Both the position numbers and the translations under genes were made by a program. From Flavobacterium gawalongense (lineage in GTDB: Bacteria; Bacteroidota; Bacteroidia; Flavobacteriales; Flavobacteriaceae), in the NCBI RefSeq assembly GCF_007097265.1, contig NZ_VJZP01000002.1, forward strand, positions 1 through 64,000: a stretch of 64,000 bases of DNA, written 5' to 3'. The notes beneath the pieces are model-generated. The model was given only the letters and a program-made list of their open reading frames with translations. It was not told the origin of the DNA and did no database searches. Shown here piece after piece: positions 1 through 8,914 of this stretch. Position 1 is the stretch's first letter. Every line of letters begins with the position of its first letter.

Positions 1-542
<542 letters not shown>

Positions 543-750
543 ATATTGTGCGAATTCAAATTAATTTGAACTCTTTTTTATATTCGACTAAATTCTCTAG
601 TGGTTTTTTCAAATCTTCCGATTCTATTACTCTTATTCTTTTGTCTTGAAATCTCTTTCAAAACGGCTGTCAATTCAATATGTCTAGGAACGTGTTCTGC
701 TTGTTTTTTCGTCTCGTTTGACTCACATTATGTGTCTCTGGAAGCGGGTG

Positions 751-780
751 CAAAAGTACAACTTCTTTTTTAACTGGCAA
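751..780 (-). promoter_or_regulatory. rRNA promoter P3 (proximal)
   Basis: Minus-strand TACTTTTG (751-758) lies 19 bp downstream of TTG (778-780). This matches the Bacteroidota primary-sigma consensus TTG-N19-TAnnTTTG. The -7 box is followed by GCACCCGC-like bases that are shared with the two promoters further upstream. It is the closest of three promoters to the 16S gene. Confidence 0.75.
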
Positions 781-873
781 GAAATTTTTGAAGTTTTTTT
801 GAAAATTTTTATTTTCGTTTGCTTCTCGCTTTCTTAGCAGTTTGTCAAGGAACTTCGCTTGTTTTGCGGGGTG

Positions 874-904
874 CAAATGTAACAAGCGTTTTCTAATCTC
901 ACAA
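874..904 (-). promoter_or_regulatory. rRNA promoter P2 (middle)
   Basis: Minus-strand TACATTTG (874-881) follows TTG (902-904) with a 20 bp spacer. CACCCCGC comes directly after the -7 box, as in P1 and P3. It lies 123 bp upstream of P3. Confidence 0.72.
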
Positions 905-995
905 GCTTTTTTGAATCTTTTTTTGAAAATAAATTTTCTCCCTTAATTCGTTTTACTTGTCAGTTTATTAAAGAACGTCTGCGCTATTGCGGGTG

Positions 996-1025
996 CAAAA
1001 GTACACACTAAATCCGCTTTCACAA
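996..1025 (-). promoter_or_regulatory. rRNA promoter P1 (distal)
   Basis: Minus-strand TACTTTTG (996-1003) with TTG (1023-1025) 19 bp upstream, followed by CACCCGC. It lies 122 bp upstream of P2, so the three promoters are evenly spaced. Confidence 0.75.
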
Positions 1026-1110
1026 GCTTTTTAAACACTTTTTTTTGATGTTTTTTGCACTTTTATTTTAACTCGCTGGAAACTTGCGTTTTGGACACAA
1101 AAGTTTTTTT

Positions 1111-1141
1111 CCTCTCCCCGACCCTCTCCAAAGGAGAGGGT
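1111..1141 (+). repeat. GC-rich junction palindrome, copy 1
   Basis: First of 13 copies of a family of the form CCTCCCC-AGCCC-CCTCC-GAAGGAGGGGGAG. The core is a perfect small hairpin with an AA or GAA loop. This copy lies upstream of the rRNA promoters, away from any protein gene start. Confidence 0.7.
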
Positions 1142-1339
1142 GACTTTACGGGTAAAAAACTGTGGATATCATTACATATAAGCAATCTTATCGTTACCTT
1201 CTTTATTTATGGAATTCTTCTGAATAATGGGGATTTATTACTGTTTTGAAGGTTTGTTCCTTTCTGTAGCATCCATAAATAGCATTGATGAATGCTACCT
1301 ATTATATAAGGTATACCGAATTTTATGAATTTATCAACT

Positions 1340-1423
1340 GCCCGCGTTAGGGATAGCAGCGAAAAGCCCGCAAGAAAGTGGAGTGAAACGCAACTTGATG
1401 AGGACTTGCAGCACATAGCCCGA
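1340..1423 (+). repeat. Variable-stem dispersed element, copy A
   Basis: One member of a family with a conserved left end (gggatagcagcgaaaa) and right end (catagcccgaccc) around a variable centre. Other members are near 6046, 15294, 21093, 39540 and 44568. This copy lies just beyond the terminator that follows the permease gene. Confidence 0.55.
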
Positions 1424-1483
1424 CCCATTATAAAAAAAGAGGCAACTACCCTCGAAGATAATTGCCTCTTTTTTTATAATGGG
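1424..1483. terminator. Long bidirectional terminator hairpin
   Basis: A perfect 22-bp inverted repeat (1424-1445 with 1462-1483) around a 16-nt loop. It contains GAGGCAA/TTGCCTC next to A7 and T7 tracts, so a T tract follows the stem on either strand. It is 18 nt past the permease stop codon. Confidence 0.85.
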
Positions 1484-1501
1484 AAACGCACAAATTATTT
1501 T

Positions 1502-2737
1502 TTAATCGAAACGGATGGCTTTGACTGGTGAAATTTTGGTTATTATATAGGAAGGAATTAATAATACCAAGAAACAAATGGTGACCGTGAGTAGATTTAA
1601 TAAAAGGATATATCCCCAATTTAGATATACTGGCGCTTGATTGACATAGTAGTTTTCAGGATTCAATTGGATTATGCCGAACTGTTGCTGGATTAGCAAT
1701 AATAAGATACCGATTAGGTTTCCCCAGAATAGTCCTCTTACTATTAGATAAAAGGCATTGTAGAGAAATATTTTTCTGACTGACCAATTATTGGCTCCTA
1801 AAGCTTTTAATATTCCTATCATTTGGGTTCGCTCGAGGATAAGTACTAATAGTGCTACTACCATATTGATCGTGGCAACAAGTATCATGACTACTAATAT
1901 GACTATAATATTGAAATCGAATAATTGAAGCCACTCAAATATGTAGCTGTATTTTTCGATTATGGTTTTTGTGCCCAGTGTTGATGATGTTTGTTCGTAG
2001 ACTTGCTCTCCTATTGATTTTATATTATTGAAATCATTTACAAAAACTTCGAAAGCACCTACCTGATCTGGAGCCCATTTATTTATGCGTTGTATGTGGC
2101 GAATATCGCCTATAATATATGTAGCGTCGAATTCTTGAAAACCAGAGTTGAAAATCCCTGCTATTTTAAATCTTCGGATGTTGGGCAATTGATTTTGATT
2201 TTCTTTGATAAAAAAAGTATTGAAGAAATCACCAACTTTTAGATTGAGTCTGTTAGCCAAAAATTGCGATATCAATACTTCTTGGTTGACATTTTTTGAA
2301 AAATCAGGAAGCTTTCCTGAAACAAGATACTCCTTTATATTATCCCATCTATAATCGCTCCCAACTCCCTTGAAGATGATTCCCTCGAAAGCAGTTTCGG
2401 TTCTGATAATTCCAGCCTTACTGGCGATAGCTTGAATATGACTCACTCCGGGAACAACCGTGAATTTTGGATAAAAATCCTGTTTTTTAGAAATTGGAAC
2501 TAATGTAACTTCGGATTGATTGTTATCGTAATTCGAAATAATGATATGTCCGTTAAAAGCCGAAACCTTTTCTCGGATTTTTTGTTGCAACCCAATTCCC
2601 GTTGCTACCGAAACTATCATCATAATCATACCAATGGCAATTGCCGAAATTGCAATTTTTATAATTGGCGCAGATATGCTACTTTTATAATCTTTAGCAG
2701 TTATGAGTCGTTTGGCTATGAAATATTCTAAATTCAA
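1502..2737 (-). CDS. ABC transporter permease, FtsX/LolE family
   Basis: Integral membrane permease of the MacB/LolC/LolE type, 411 aa, normal for the family. One membrane helix is near residues 24-47 (PIIKIAISAIAIGMIMMIV), followed by a large periplasmic domain to about residue 270. Three further helices form the C-terminal FtsX domain (about 275-300, 325-350, 375-400). LolC/E proteins work with a LolD ATPase to release lipoproteins from the inner membrane; that ATPase is not in this window, so the substrate is inferred. The start appears to be TTG: no in-frame ATG precedes the MNLEYFIAKRL sequence. The gene is divergent from the NamZ-like gene and ends at a strong terminator. Confidence 0.85.
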   Translation of the reverse strand: MNLEYFIAKRLITAKDYKSSISAPIIKIAISAIAIGMIMMIVSVATGIGLQQKIREKVSAFNGHIIISNYDNNQSEVTLVPISKKQDFYPKFTVVPGVSHIQAIASKAGIIRTETAFEGIIFKGVGSDYRWDNIKEYLVSGKLPDFSKNVNQEVLISQFLANRLNLKVGDFFNTFFIKENQNQLPNIRRFKIAGIFNSGFQEFDATYIIGDIRHIQRINKWAPDQVGAFEVFVNDFNNIKSIGEQVYEQTSSTLGTKTIIEKYSYIFEWLQLFDFNIIVILVVMILVATINMVVALLVLILERTQMIGILKALGANNWSVRKIFLYNAFYLIVRGLFWGNLIGILLLLIQQQFGIIQLNPENYYVNQAPVYLNWGYILLLNLLTVTICFLVLLIPSYIITKISPVKAIRFD

Positions 2738-2849
2738 TTTGATTCGATTTCTAATTTGGATTTGCTTCGCCAGTTCGCGTCGCTTGTGCCAAAAATACAG
2801 CTAAAACACGAATTACACTAATTGGCATTAATTTTATTTGAACCTATAT

Positions 2850-4067
2850 ATGATACCATTCTTCAAGACATTTCTTTACCTTACCTTCTTAATAATCATT
2901 TCGACTTCTTGTTCGGCTAGAAAAACAGATTTAAGAGAAAATGTAAAATCAGATTTAGAAAAAGATAATAACAATTCTTCCGCAACAATAAAGACTGGAG
3001 CTGACAATTATGAAAACAATCTCCCATTATTACAGAACAAGAAAATTGGAATTGTAACCAACCAGACTGGAATTCTCTCCAATAAAACGCATTTGGTAGA
3101 TTTTCTATTAGAAAAAAATATTGCTATCCAAAAAATATTTGCACCGGAGCACGGTTTTCGTGGAACGGCTGATGCAGGCGAACATGTAATTGATGGTAAA
3201 GATTCTAAAACTGGACTCCCAATTATTTCGCTTTATGGGGACAATAAAAAACCGAAACCTGAACAATTAGCTGGGATCGATATACTAGTTTTTGATTTGC
3301 AAGATGTGGGTGCTCGATTTTATACTTATATCTCCTCTTTACATTATATTATGGAAGTTTGTGCCGAAAATAACATTCGGCTATTAATTCTTGACCGACC
3401 AAATCCTAACGGAAGTATTGTTGACGGACCCATTTTAGAAACAGCATTTTCAAGTTTTGTGGGCATGCACCCGATTCCTTTGCTTCACGGAATGACAATT
3501 GGCGAATATGCACAAATGATTAATGGCGAGAAATGGTTGAAGAATGGCGAACAATGCAAACTGACGGTTATACCATGTCTTTATTACAACCGAAAAATGA
3601 ATTATAGTTTACCTGTAAAACCTTCACCAAATCTTCCCAATGATCAAGCCGTGAATCTTTACGCTAGTTTGTGCCTTTTTGAAGGCACGAATGTAAGTGT
3701 GGGACGTGGTACCGAAAAGCAATTTCAAATTTATGGCTCTCCTTATTTACCGAAAGGCAGTTATAGTTTTATTCCGAAACCAAATTTCGGCGCTCAAAAT
3801 CCAGTTTACAATGGTATAGAATGTTACGGAGAAGATTTATCAACACATACAAGAGTAAATCGACTGGAATTAAAATGGTTAATTAAAGCCTATCAGACCA
3901 CATCAGATAAATCAAAATTCTTCAATCCCTTTTTTACAAAATTAGCAGGAACTAAAAAACTGCAACAGCAAATAGAAAATGGAATACCCGAAAAGGAAAT
4001 CAGACAAAGCTGGGAGAAAGAGTTAATTGAATTTAAAGAAATGAGAGCCAAATATTTGATATATTAG
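2850..4067 (+). CDS. NamZ-like exo-beta-N-acetylmuramidase lipoprotein (DUF1343)
   Basis: A 405-aa DUF1343 protein. The family's characterised member, NamZ, removes MurNAc from the non-reducing end of peptidoglycan fragments, which suggests cell-wall turnover or recycling. The N-terminus MIPFFKTFLYLTF..ISTSC is a lipoprotein signal with a lipobox Cys at about residue 21, so it should be anchored in a membrane. Conserved stretches include GIVTNQTG, FAPEHGFRG, SLYG, FDLQDVGARFYTY, DRPNPN and GRGTEKQFQIYGSP. A TTG 12 nt upstream is also in frame, but the ATG gives the cleaner signal peptide. It is a single gene, divergent from the permease. Confidence 0.85.
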   Translation: MIPFFKTFLYLTFLIIISTSCSARKTDLRENVKSDLEKDNNNSSATIKTGADNYENNLPLLQNKKIGIVTNQTGILSNKTHLVDFLLEKNIAIQKIFAPEHGFRGTADAGEHVIDGKDSKTGLPIISLYGDNKKPKPEQLAGIDILVFDLQDVGARFYTYISSLHYIMEVCAENNIRLLILDRPNPNGSIVDGPILETAFSSFVGMHPIPLLHGMTIGEYAQMINGEKWLKNGEQCKLTVIPCLYYNRKMNYSLPVKPSPNLPNDQAVNLYASLCLFEGTNVSVGRGTEKQFQIYGSPYLPKGSYSFIPKPNFGAQNPVYNGIECYGEDLSTHTRVNRLELKWLIKAYQTTSDKSKFFNPFFTKLAGTKKLQQQIENGIPEKEIRQSWEKELIEFKEMRAKYLIY

Positions 4068-4164
4068 TCGAAAGTTTTAAAGTCAAAAGTCCTAAGGTCG
4101 CTTGAAAATCGGATTCAACTTTCAAACTATTGTCTTTACAACTTTAAGACTTTCGACTTTCTGA

Positions 4165-4662
4165 CTAAAAAAGAGGCAATTTCTTCTTCATTTCTTCTAC
4201 AATATTATAAGCTGCCGGACAAATAGCTACATTTTTCAACGTTAGATCCGTAATTTGCTGAAACTTTTTTCTATCCGTATGCGGGAATTCTCTGCACGCT
4301 TTTGGACGGACATCATAAATCATACAAGCATTTTCATTATCCAGAAAAGTACATGGCACACTTTGCAACACATAATCCCTGTCTTCATCGATTCTCAAAT
4401 ATTGCTCGATAAACTGTTGTGGCTTTTGTCGTAAATATTTTGAAACACGCTCAATGTCGGCATCCGTAAATAAGGGCCCCGTAGTTTTACAACAATTGGC
4501 ACACTTTAAACAATCCGTTTTCTTGAATTCAGCATCATGCAAATCCTGCATCACGTAATCCAAATTCTTTGGTGTCTTCTTTTTCAGCTTATCGAAATAC
4601 TTTTTGTTTTCGATATGCTTATCTTTGGCTTCTTTAGAAAGATTGTTTACAATTTGTTTCAA
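4165..4662 (-). CDS. YkgJ-family cysteine-cluster protein
   Basis: A 165-aa soluble protein of the YkgJ (UPF0153) family, thought to bind zinc or iron through clustered cysteines. Its function is unknown. The CxxCxxCC motif is at residues 51-58 (CLKCANCC). Later cysteines follow in SVPCTFLD, NACMIYD and RPKACREFPH, the usual family order. The start seems to be TTG, because the first ATG in frame is only at residue 38, too close to the motif. It is convergent with the gene before it and divergent from the methyltransferase. Confidence 0.8.
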   Translation of the reverse strand: MKQIVNNLSKEAKDKHIENKKYFDKLKKKTPKNLDYVMQDLHDAEFKKTDCLKCANCCKTTGPLFTDADIERVSKYLRQKPQQFIEQYLRIDEDRDYVLQSVPCTFLDNENACMIYDVRPKACREFPHTDRKKFQQITDLTLKNVAICPAAYNIVEEMKKKLPLF

Positions 4663-4734
4663 GTTTAAAGTTTAAAGTTGAGGCACAAAAGTAACAAACT
4701 TAAAACCTGAAACCTGAAACTTTAAACAAAAAAG

Positions 4735-5466
4735 ATGAAAGACCTTTTTGGCAAAGCCATACTTGATTTTCAAACTAATAATTCCCCGGAAGATTTAATC
4801 ACGGAAACCTCCATTTCTGAAGAGGATGAAATGAGCGTTGCCTATTTATTTCGTTCTTATGATGAAATGCCAAAACTGGAACAAAAAGCCTTACAACTTG
4901 CTAAAGGTAAAATTCTGGATGTAGGTTGTGGCGCAGGAAGTCATAGTTTGTATTTACAAGACCAAAGAAATCTTGATGTCCATTCGATTGATATTTCTAA
5001 AAATACAATTGAAGCCTGTCAACTAAGAGGTTTAAAAAATGTTCAAGTTCAAAATATTCTTGAAATGGACTCTGATAATCCTGAAAATAAATTTGACACC
5101 ATTTTATTATTAATGAATGGCACCGGTATTTTTGGTACACTAAAAGACACAGGCAACTATTTACAAAAGCTAAAAAATTTACTCAACCCAAACGGACAAA
5201 TTCTTATAGATTCTTCTGATATTATTTATATGTTTGATGATGATGAAGATGGTGGAAAATGGATACCCAGTAACGGCTATTATGGCGAATTGACTTTTAC
5301 AATACGTTATAAAAACCAAGTCGAAGACAAATTCCCTTGGCTTTATCTCGATTATAATACTTTGCAAAATGCGGCTTTCGCCAATGGATTGTACAGCGAA
5401 TTAATTCTTGAGGGGGAGAATTACGATTATTTAGCCAAACTTTCCATTAAGAAATCTGCAATTTAA
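4735..5466 (+). CDS. Class I SAM-dependent methyltransferase
   Basis: A 243-aa Rossmann-fold methyltransferase. The SAM-binding motif I, ILDVGCGAGSHSL, is near residues 58-70. The acidic motif II (HSIDIS) is about 20 residues later, and a FDTILLLMNGTG segment fits motif IV. The substrate cannot be read from the sequence. The gene is followed after 32 nt by the DinB-like gene on the same strand, so the two are probably cotranscribed. Confidence 0.8.
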   Translation: MKDLFGKAILDFQTNNSPEDLITETSISEEDEMSVAYLFRSYDEMPKLEQKALQLAKGKILDVGCGAGSHSLYLQDQRNLDVHSIDISKNTIEACQLRGLKNVQVQNILEMDSDNPENKFDTILLLMNGTGIFGTLKDTGNYLQKLKNLLNPNGQILIDSSDIIYMFDDDEDGGKWIPSNGYYGELTFTIRYKNQVEDKFPWLYLDYNTLQNAAFANGLYSELILEGENYDYLAKLSIKKSAI

Positions 5467-5498
5467 AATAAAAATTAAGAAAGAAAAAAACAGTAAAC

Positions 5499-6041
5499 AT
5501 GGAAAATTCAGCATTGGAAAAATTACGATATCCTATTGGTAAATTTATAGCTCCTGAAGCCTATTCTAGCGAATACCTAACTAATAAAATAGCAGAAATA
5601 GCAAGTTTCCCAGAACGATTGAAAAAAGAAGTGATTCGTTTAACCGAGGAGCAACTCGAAACACCATACCGTCAGGACGGCTGGACGATTCGTCAAGTGA
5701 TTCACCATTGCGCCGACAGTCACATGAATTGTTTCATTAGAATCAAATGGACACTGACCGAAGACAAACCTGTAATAAAATTTTATCACGAAGATCGTTG
5801 GGCAGAATTACATGATAATTTAACTATGCCCATCCAGCCTACTCTTTCTTTTCTGGAAGGTTTGCACTTTCGTTTAGCTTATTTAATGAACAGTCTTTCT
5901 GAAACTGATTTAGAAAAATCCTTTATTCATCCGGAGCATAACGTCGCATTTCAATTGAAGGAAATAATCGGAACTTATGCTTGGCATGGAAACCATCACT
6001 TAGCACATATCACCCAATTGAAAAAACAAAAAGGTTGGTAA
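5499..6041 (+). CDS. DinB/YfiT-family metal-dependent transferase
   Basis: A 180-aa DinB-superfamily protein that closely fits the YfiT group, which includes bacillithiol S-transferases. The three metal-binding histidines of the fold can be seen: IHHCADSH near residue 68, and the WHGNHHLAHI motif near residue 162. DGWTIRQVIHH is typical of YfiT. Bacillithiol transfer is the known activity of relatives; the substrate here is inferred. It is second in a two-gene operon with the methyltransferase. Confidence 0.8.
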   Translation: MENSALEKLRYPIGKFIAPEAYSSEYLTNKIAEIASFPERLKKEVIRLTEEQLETPYRQDGWTIRQVIHHCADSHMNCFIRIKWTLTEDKPVIKFYHEDRWAELHDNLTMPIQPTLSFLEGLHFRLAYLMNSLSETDLEKSFIHPEHNVAFQLKEIIGTYAWHGNHHLAHITQLKKQKGW

Positions 6042-6045
6042 TTTT

Positions 6046-6225
6046 AGGAGCTATTTACTTCGTCAGTTCACTTCGTTCGTGTCCGGCTATTTGCTATATC
6101 TTTTTTGTCTCATTAAAGAAAAGAGACAAAAAAGGGCAAATGAAATTCACTGAACTCATATAAAAATAAGAATTATGTGAAGTAATCTGGGCTAGGCAAT
6201 CGGATTGCAAGAAGTAAGCGTTCCG
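6046..6225 (-). repeat. Variable-stem dispersed element, copy F
   Basis: This segment reads as the reverse complement of copy D at 39540-39662. Shared blocks are ggagctattt, a variable stem (here ttttttgtctc..gagacaaaaaa), the block around ttcactgaactc, and gtgaagtaatctgggctagg. It lies directly after the DinB-like gene. A 60-codon frame overlapping it is not a gene. Confidence 0.6.
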
Positions 6226-6253
6226 AAAATTAGTTAGCAAATTATATTATCAA

Positions 6254-6293
6254 TTTAAAACCCCAAACAGCAATTGTTGTTTGGGGTTTTAAA
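6254..6293. terminator. Terminator downstream of queE
   Basis: A 16-bp perfect inverted repeat (6254-6269 with 6278-6293) with an AAAACCCCAAACA/TGTTTGGGGTTTT core and an 8-nt loop. It sits 3 nt past the queE stop codon and could act on both strands. Confidence 0.85.
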
Positions 6294-6296
6294 GTT

Positions 6297-6929
6297 TTAA
6301 GGGATATTCAAATATTTGTGTGTTTGTAGAGAGACACGCCATTTTGGATTATTCATAACATAATCTACAATTAACGGAGTCATTTCTTCTTTTTTACTCC
6401 ATTCTGGCTGAAGAAATAAAATGGCATTATCATTAACCTTTTCAGCTTGCTCTTCGGCAAAAATAAAATCGTGTTTATTGTAAATGATTACTTTCAACTC
6501 ATGTGCATTATCATAAACGGTTTGAGTTGGCAATTTATTTTTCTTTGGAGATAAACAAATCCAATCCCAAATTCCCGTTAATGGATATGCCCCCGAGGTT
6601 TCTATATGAACTTTTCTGTTATTTTCTTTTAGTTTTTGCGTAAGTAAACTCATGTCCCACATTAAAGGTTCGCCACCAGTGACTACAACGGTTTCTGAAT
6701 ATTTACTAGCATTTGTAACTATTAAATCAATACCTGTTGGAGGATGTAATTCGGCATTCCAGCTCTCTTTAACATCACACCAATGACACCCCACATCACA
6801 TCCGCCAATTCTAATAAAGTATGCGGCTGTTCCTGTATGAAATCCTTCACCTTGAATAGTGTAGAATTCTTCCATCAACGGAAGCATGGCGCCTTTATTA
6901 ACTTCTAATTGTATTTCTTTTGATAACAT
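6297..6929 (-). CDS. queE: 7-carboxy-7-deazaguanine synthase QueE
   Basis: Radical-SAM enzyme that converts 6-carboxytetrahydropterin to 7-carboxy-7-deazaguanine in queuosine biosynthesis. 210 aa. The [4Fe-4S] cysteines are C44, C48 and C51 (GGCDVGCHWCDVKES), the CX3CX2C spacing found in many QueE proteins and distinct from the common CX3CX2C of other radical-SAM enzymes only in its context. EEFYTIQGEGFHTG at the N-terminus and VVTGGEPLMWD are also typical. It stands alone here, but queA, a later gene of the same pathway, is 14 kb away in this window. Confidence 0.92.
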   Translation of the reverse strand: MLSKEIQLEVNKGAMLPLMEEFYTIQGEGFHTGTAAYFIRIGGCDVGCHWCDVKESWNAELHPPTGIDLIVTNASKYSETVVVTGGEPLMWDMSLLTQKLKENNRKVHIETSGAYPLTGIWDWICLSPKKNKLPTQTVYDNAHELKVIIYNKHDFIFAEEQAEKVNDNAILFLQPEWSKKEEMTPLIVDYVMNNPKWRVSLQTHKYLNIP

Positions 6930-6946
6930 TATTTAATTTTAAAGTG

Positions 6947-6954
6947 CAAAGATA
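6947..6954 (-). promoter_or_regulatory. Candidate -7 box of queE
   Basis: Minus-strand TATCTTTG matches TAnnTTTG, 18 nt upstream of the queE ATG. No clear TTG is found at the usual -33 distance, so only the -7 element is supported. Confidence 0.45.
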
Positions 6955-7178
6955 GTTAATTAGAAAGGGAGTTAATTTGAAATTTTGAAAATGCTTTTTG
7001 AAAACTACTAAACTTAATCACTGTTCCGATTACATCATTATTTTTCATTTTCATTTGGGGTCAATGAAACGGTGTTTAAATTGATGCCCCATTCCGTCTG
7101 GTTCTCAAAACGAGATAAAATGAATACTGCGAATAACAGGACTGAGCATAAAATAAATTCTAATGTTTATGGTCCAAA
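6955..7178. other. Intergenic region with no recognised feature
   Basis: About 220 bp between the queE promoter and the terminator of the TPR gene. No reading frame, repeat or structured element stands out on either strand. Confidence 0.6.
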
Positions 7179-7210
7179 AAAAACGATAGTTCAGTAGAAC
7201 TATCGTTTTT
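7179..7210. terminator. Terminator of the exbB-TPR operon
   Basis: A 14-bp perfect stem (7179-7192 with 7197-7210, core AACGATAGTTC/GAACTATCGTT) with a 4-nt loop, flanked by A8 and T6 tracts. It is 24 nt past the TPR gene stop codon and marks the operon end. Confidence 0.88.
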
Positions 7211-7233
7211 TATAAATGTAGAAATATTTAAAG

Positions 7234-8898
7234 TTATTTCAATGATTTCAATGCGTCTAATGCATATTGATTAGCAGGGTCAATAGCAAGTGTTTTATTT
7301 AAATATTCTTTTGCTTTTACTTTATCCGTTTTAGAATAGATTACGGCAATATTATTATAGGCTTCTATAAATTTAGTTTTTACTGCTGGTTTAGCTACTT
7401 CTTCAGCCCCTTTTTCTGTTGTTTTATCTATATAATCTTGATATGATTTAACCATTACATCATCATTTTCAAGCAATCTATTTGTTCTGGCTCTATACAA
7501 ATATGCTTCTTGATATCCTGGAGATGCGGCAATTACATTAGCAAAAGCGGCATCGGCTTTTTGTAGAGCAATAGGATCTGCTTTTACGTCTTTTCTGTTG
7601 TTATCATAATATAACGATAAGCCATAATAAACATTATCATCTAAATAATTTCTAGAATCTTTATTAGAAGAACTAAGCTCAAAAATCGAAGCGGCTTCTT
7701 TGAATAATTTTTGAGTAAAGAATTTTTTACCCACTTCATTCAATTCTTCTGCTGCTATAGGTAAAAGTTCAATTCCCTTTTTGATGATAGCCAACCCTTC
7801 CTTAAAAGCAATTGGATCTACAGATAGTCCGTCAGCGCTAGTTCCTTTTTTAATTTTTACCAAACCTAAGGTAATATAATCTTTAGCAATAATCTTGTTT
7901 GCTGGATTTGATATAAAACTTTCTAAAGATGTCTTTGCTAAATCAAGATTCCCATTTTCATATGCTGCATATCCTAAATAGCGTAAAATTCTTGGGTTAA
8001 CATTATCCAATTGTTTCATTTTATTAGCTTCTATTTCTAGTGCTTTGTAATCGCCCACAAGAACAAGAAAATCAGCATGACGCATACGAGAAGTAATAGA
8101 ATAATCCGTTAAACTCATGTATTTATCATAAAAATCAATGGCAGATTTCATACTCTCCACAGATTTTGAAGGTTTGTTTCTACCAATATTATAATAGGTT
8201 TCGGCAAGCTCTCTGTATACAGGCCCGTAATTTGGGTTTACAGCAATTACTTCATTAAATGCTTTGATTGCTTCATCATATGATTTAGCTCCTTTAAGCA
8301 AAACACCCAATTGCATTTTAGCTCTTATCAAAGTAGGATCAGCTTGAAAAGCACCACGATATGCCACGTAAGCCTCATTTTGGTTTTTATCTCCATAAAA
8401 AGCATTACCCAGTTCAAGTAAAACTTGAGCATCTTGAGAATTGTTAATTTTGGCTCTGCTTAAAATAGCAAGAGCACTTTTATAATCAGGTTTATTAGCA
8501 GCCATATAAGCTTTACCTATATAAACAAATTCCTCAACATCTTTCTTTTTCACATCTTTTGAAGCCAATGCAAAATTAGTTTGTGCCGCTGCAATATTCC
8601 CGTTGTCTAATTCTAATTGTCCTAAACCAATATAATTAAGTTTAGCTCCTTCGCCAGCGCTTAATCCTTTTTGAAAATAGATTTTAGCACTATCCGCTAT
8701 ATTTTGTGTAAGATACACGTTACCCAAAAGAAACGAGGCTCTTCCTGATGGTTTTGTATTTATAATCGATTTTAAAATCGACTTTGCATTTTCAAATTGC
8801 TCTGCGTCAATTGCTTTTTTTGCCTGATTTAAATCTTGAGCCTGACTTACGGTTACCGAAGCCAATAAAGCAACACTAAAAATTTTAAATTTATTCAT
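7234..8898 (-). CDS. Tetratricopeptide-repeat protein, exported
   Basis: A 554-aa protein of TPR repeats, a helical scaffold for protein contacts. The signal peptide MNKFKIFSVALLASVTVSQAQ fits export to the periplasm. TPR-like units recur throughout, for example ASFLLGNVYL, NEAYVAYRGAFQADP, DEAIKAFNEVIAVNPNYGPVYRELAETYYNIG and a final KAKEYLNKTLAIDPANQYALDALK. I chose the ATG at 8898 because it starts the signal peptide and avoids overlap with the upstream gene; an in-frame ATG at 8934 would add 12 residues. It is the last gene of the ExbB/TonB operon, so a role in the TonB machinery or envelope is inferred. Confidence 0.85.
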   Translation of the reverse strand: MNKFKIFSVALLASVTVSQAQDLNQAKKAIDAEQFENAKSILKSIINTKPSGRASFLLGNVYLTQNIADSAKIYFQKGLSAGEGAKLNYIGLGQLELDNGNIAAAQTNFALASKDVKKKDVEEFVYIGKAYMAANKPDYKSALAILSRAKINNSQDAQVLLELGNAFYGDKNQNEAYVAYRGAFQADPTLIRAKMQLGVLLKGAKSYDEAIKAFNEVIAVNPNYGPVYRELAETYYNIGRNKPSKSVESMKSAIDFYDKYMSLTDYSITSRMRHADFLVLVGDYKALEIEANKMKQLDNVNPRILRYLGYAAYENGNLDLAKTSLESFISNPANKIIAKDYITLGLVKIKKGTSADGLSVDPIAFKEGLAIIKKGIELLPIAAEELNEVGKKFFTQKLFKEAASIFELSSSNKDSRNYLDDNVYYGLSLYYDNNRKDVKADPIALQKADAAFANVIAASPGYQEAYLYRARTNRLLENDDVMVKSYQDYIDKTTEKGAEEVAKPAVKTKFIEAYNNIAVIYSKTDKVKAKEYLNKTLAIDPANQYALDALKSLK

Positions 8899-8914
8899 CT
8901 TTATTATAGTTAAT

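Larger units (their letters stand above)
543..1110 (-). repeat. rRNA leader and tandem promoter repeats
   Basis: This stretch holds no gene. Its promoter part is built from degenerate ~122-bp repeats. Each unit has a TTTTTTTGAAAA-like tract, a cagttt..aa.gaac stretch (complement GTTC(T/C)TT.A, which recalls a boxA antitermination site) and a promoter ending TTTGCACCC. The last 200 nt before the 16S gene is the transcribed leader. Confidence 0.6.

Noticed and set aside
5981..6163. 60-codon frame after the DinB-like gene
   Set aside because: It overlaps the end of that gene in another frame and then runs through dispersed element copy F.
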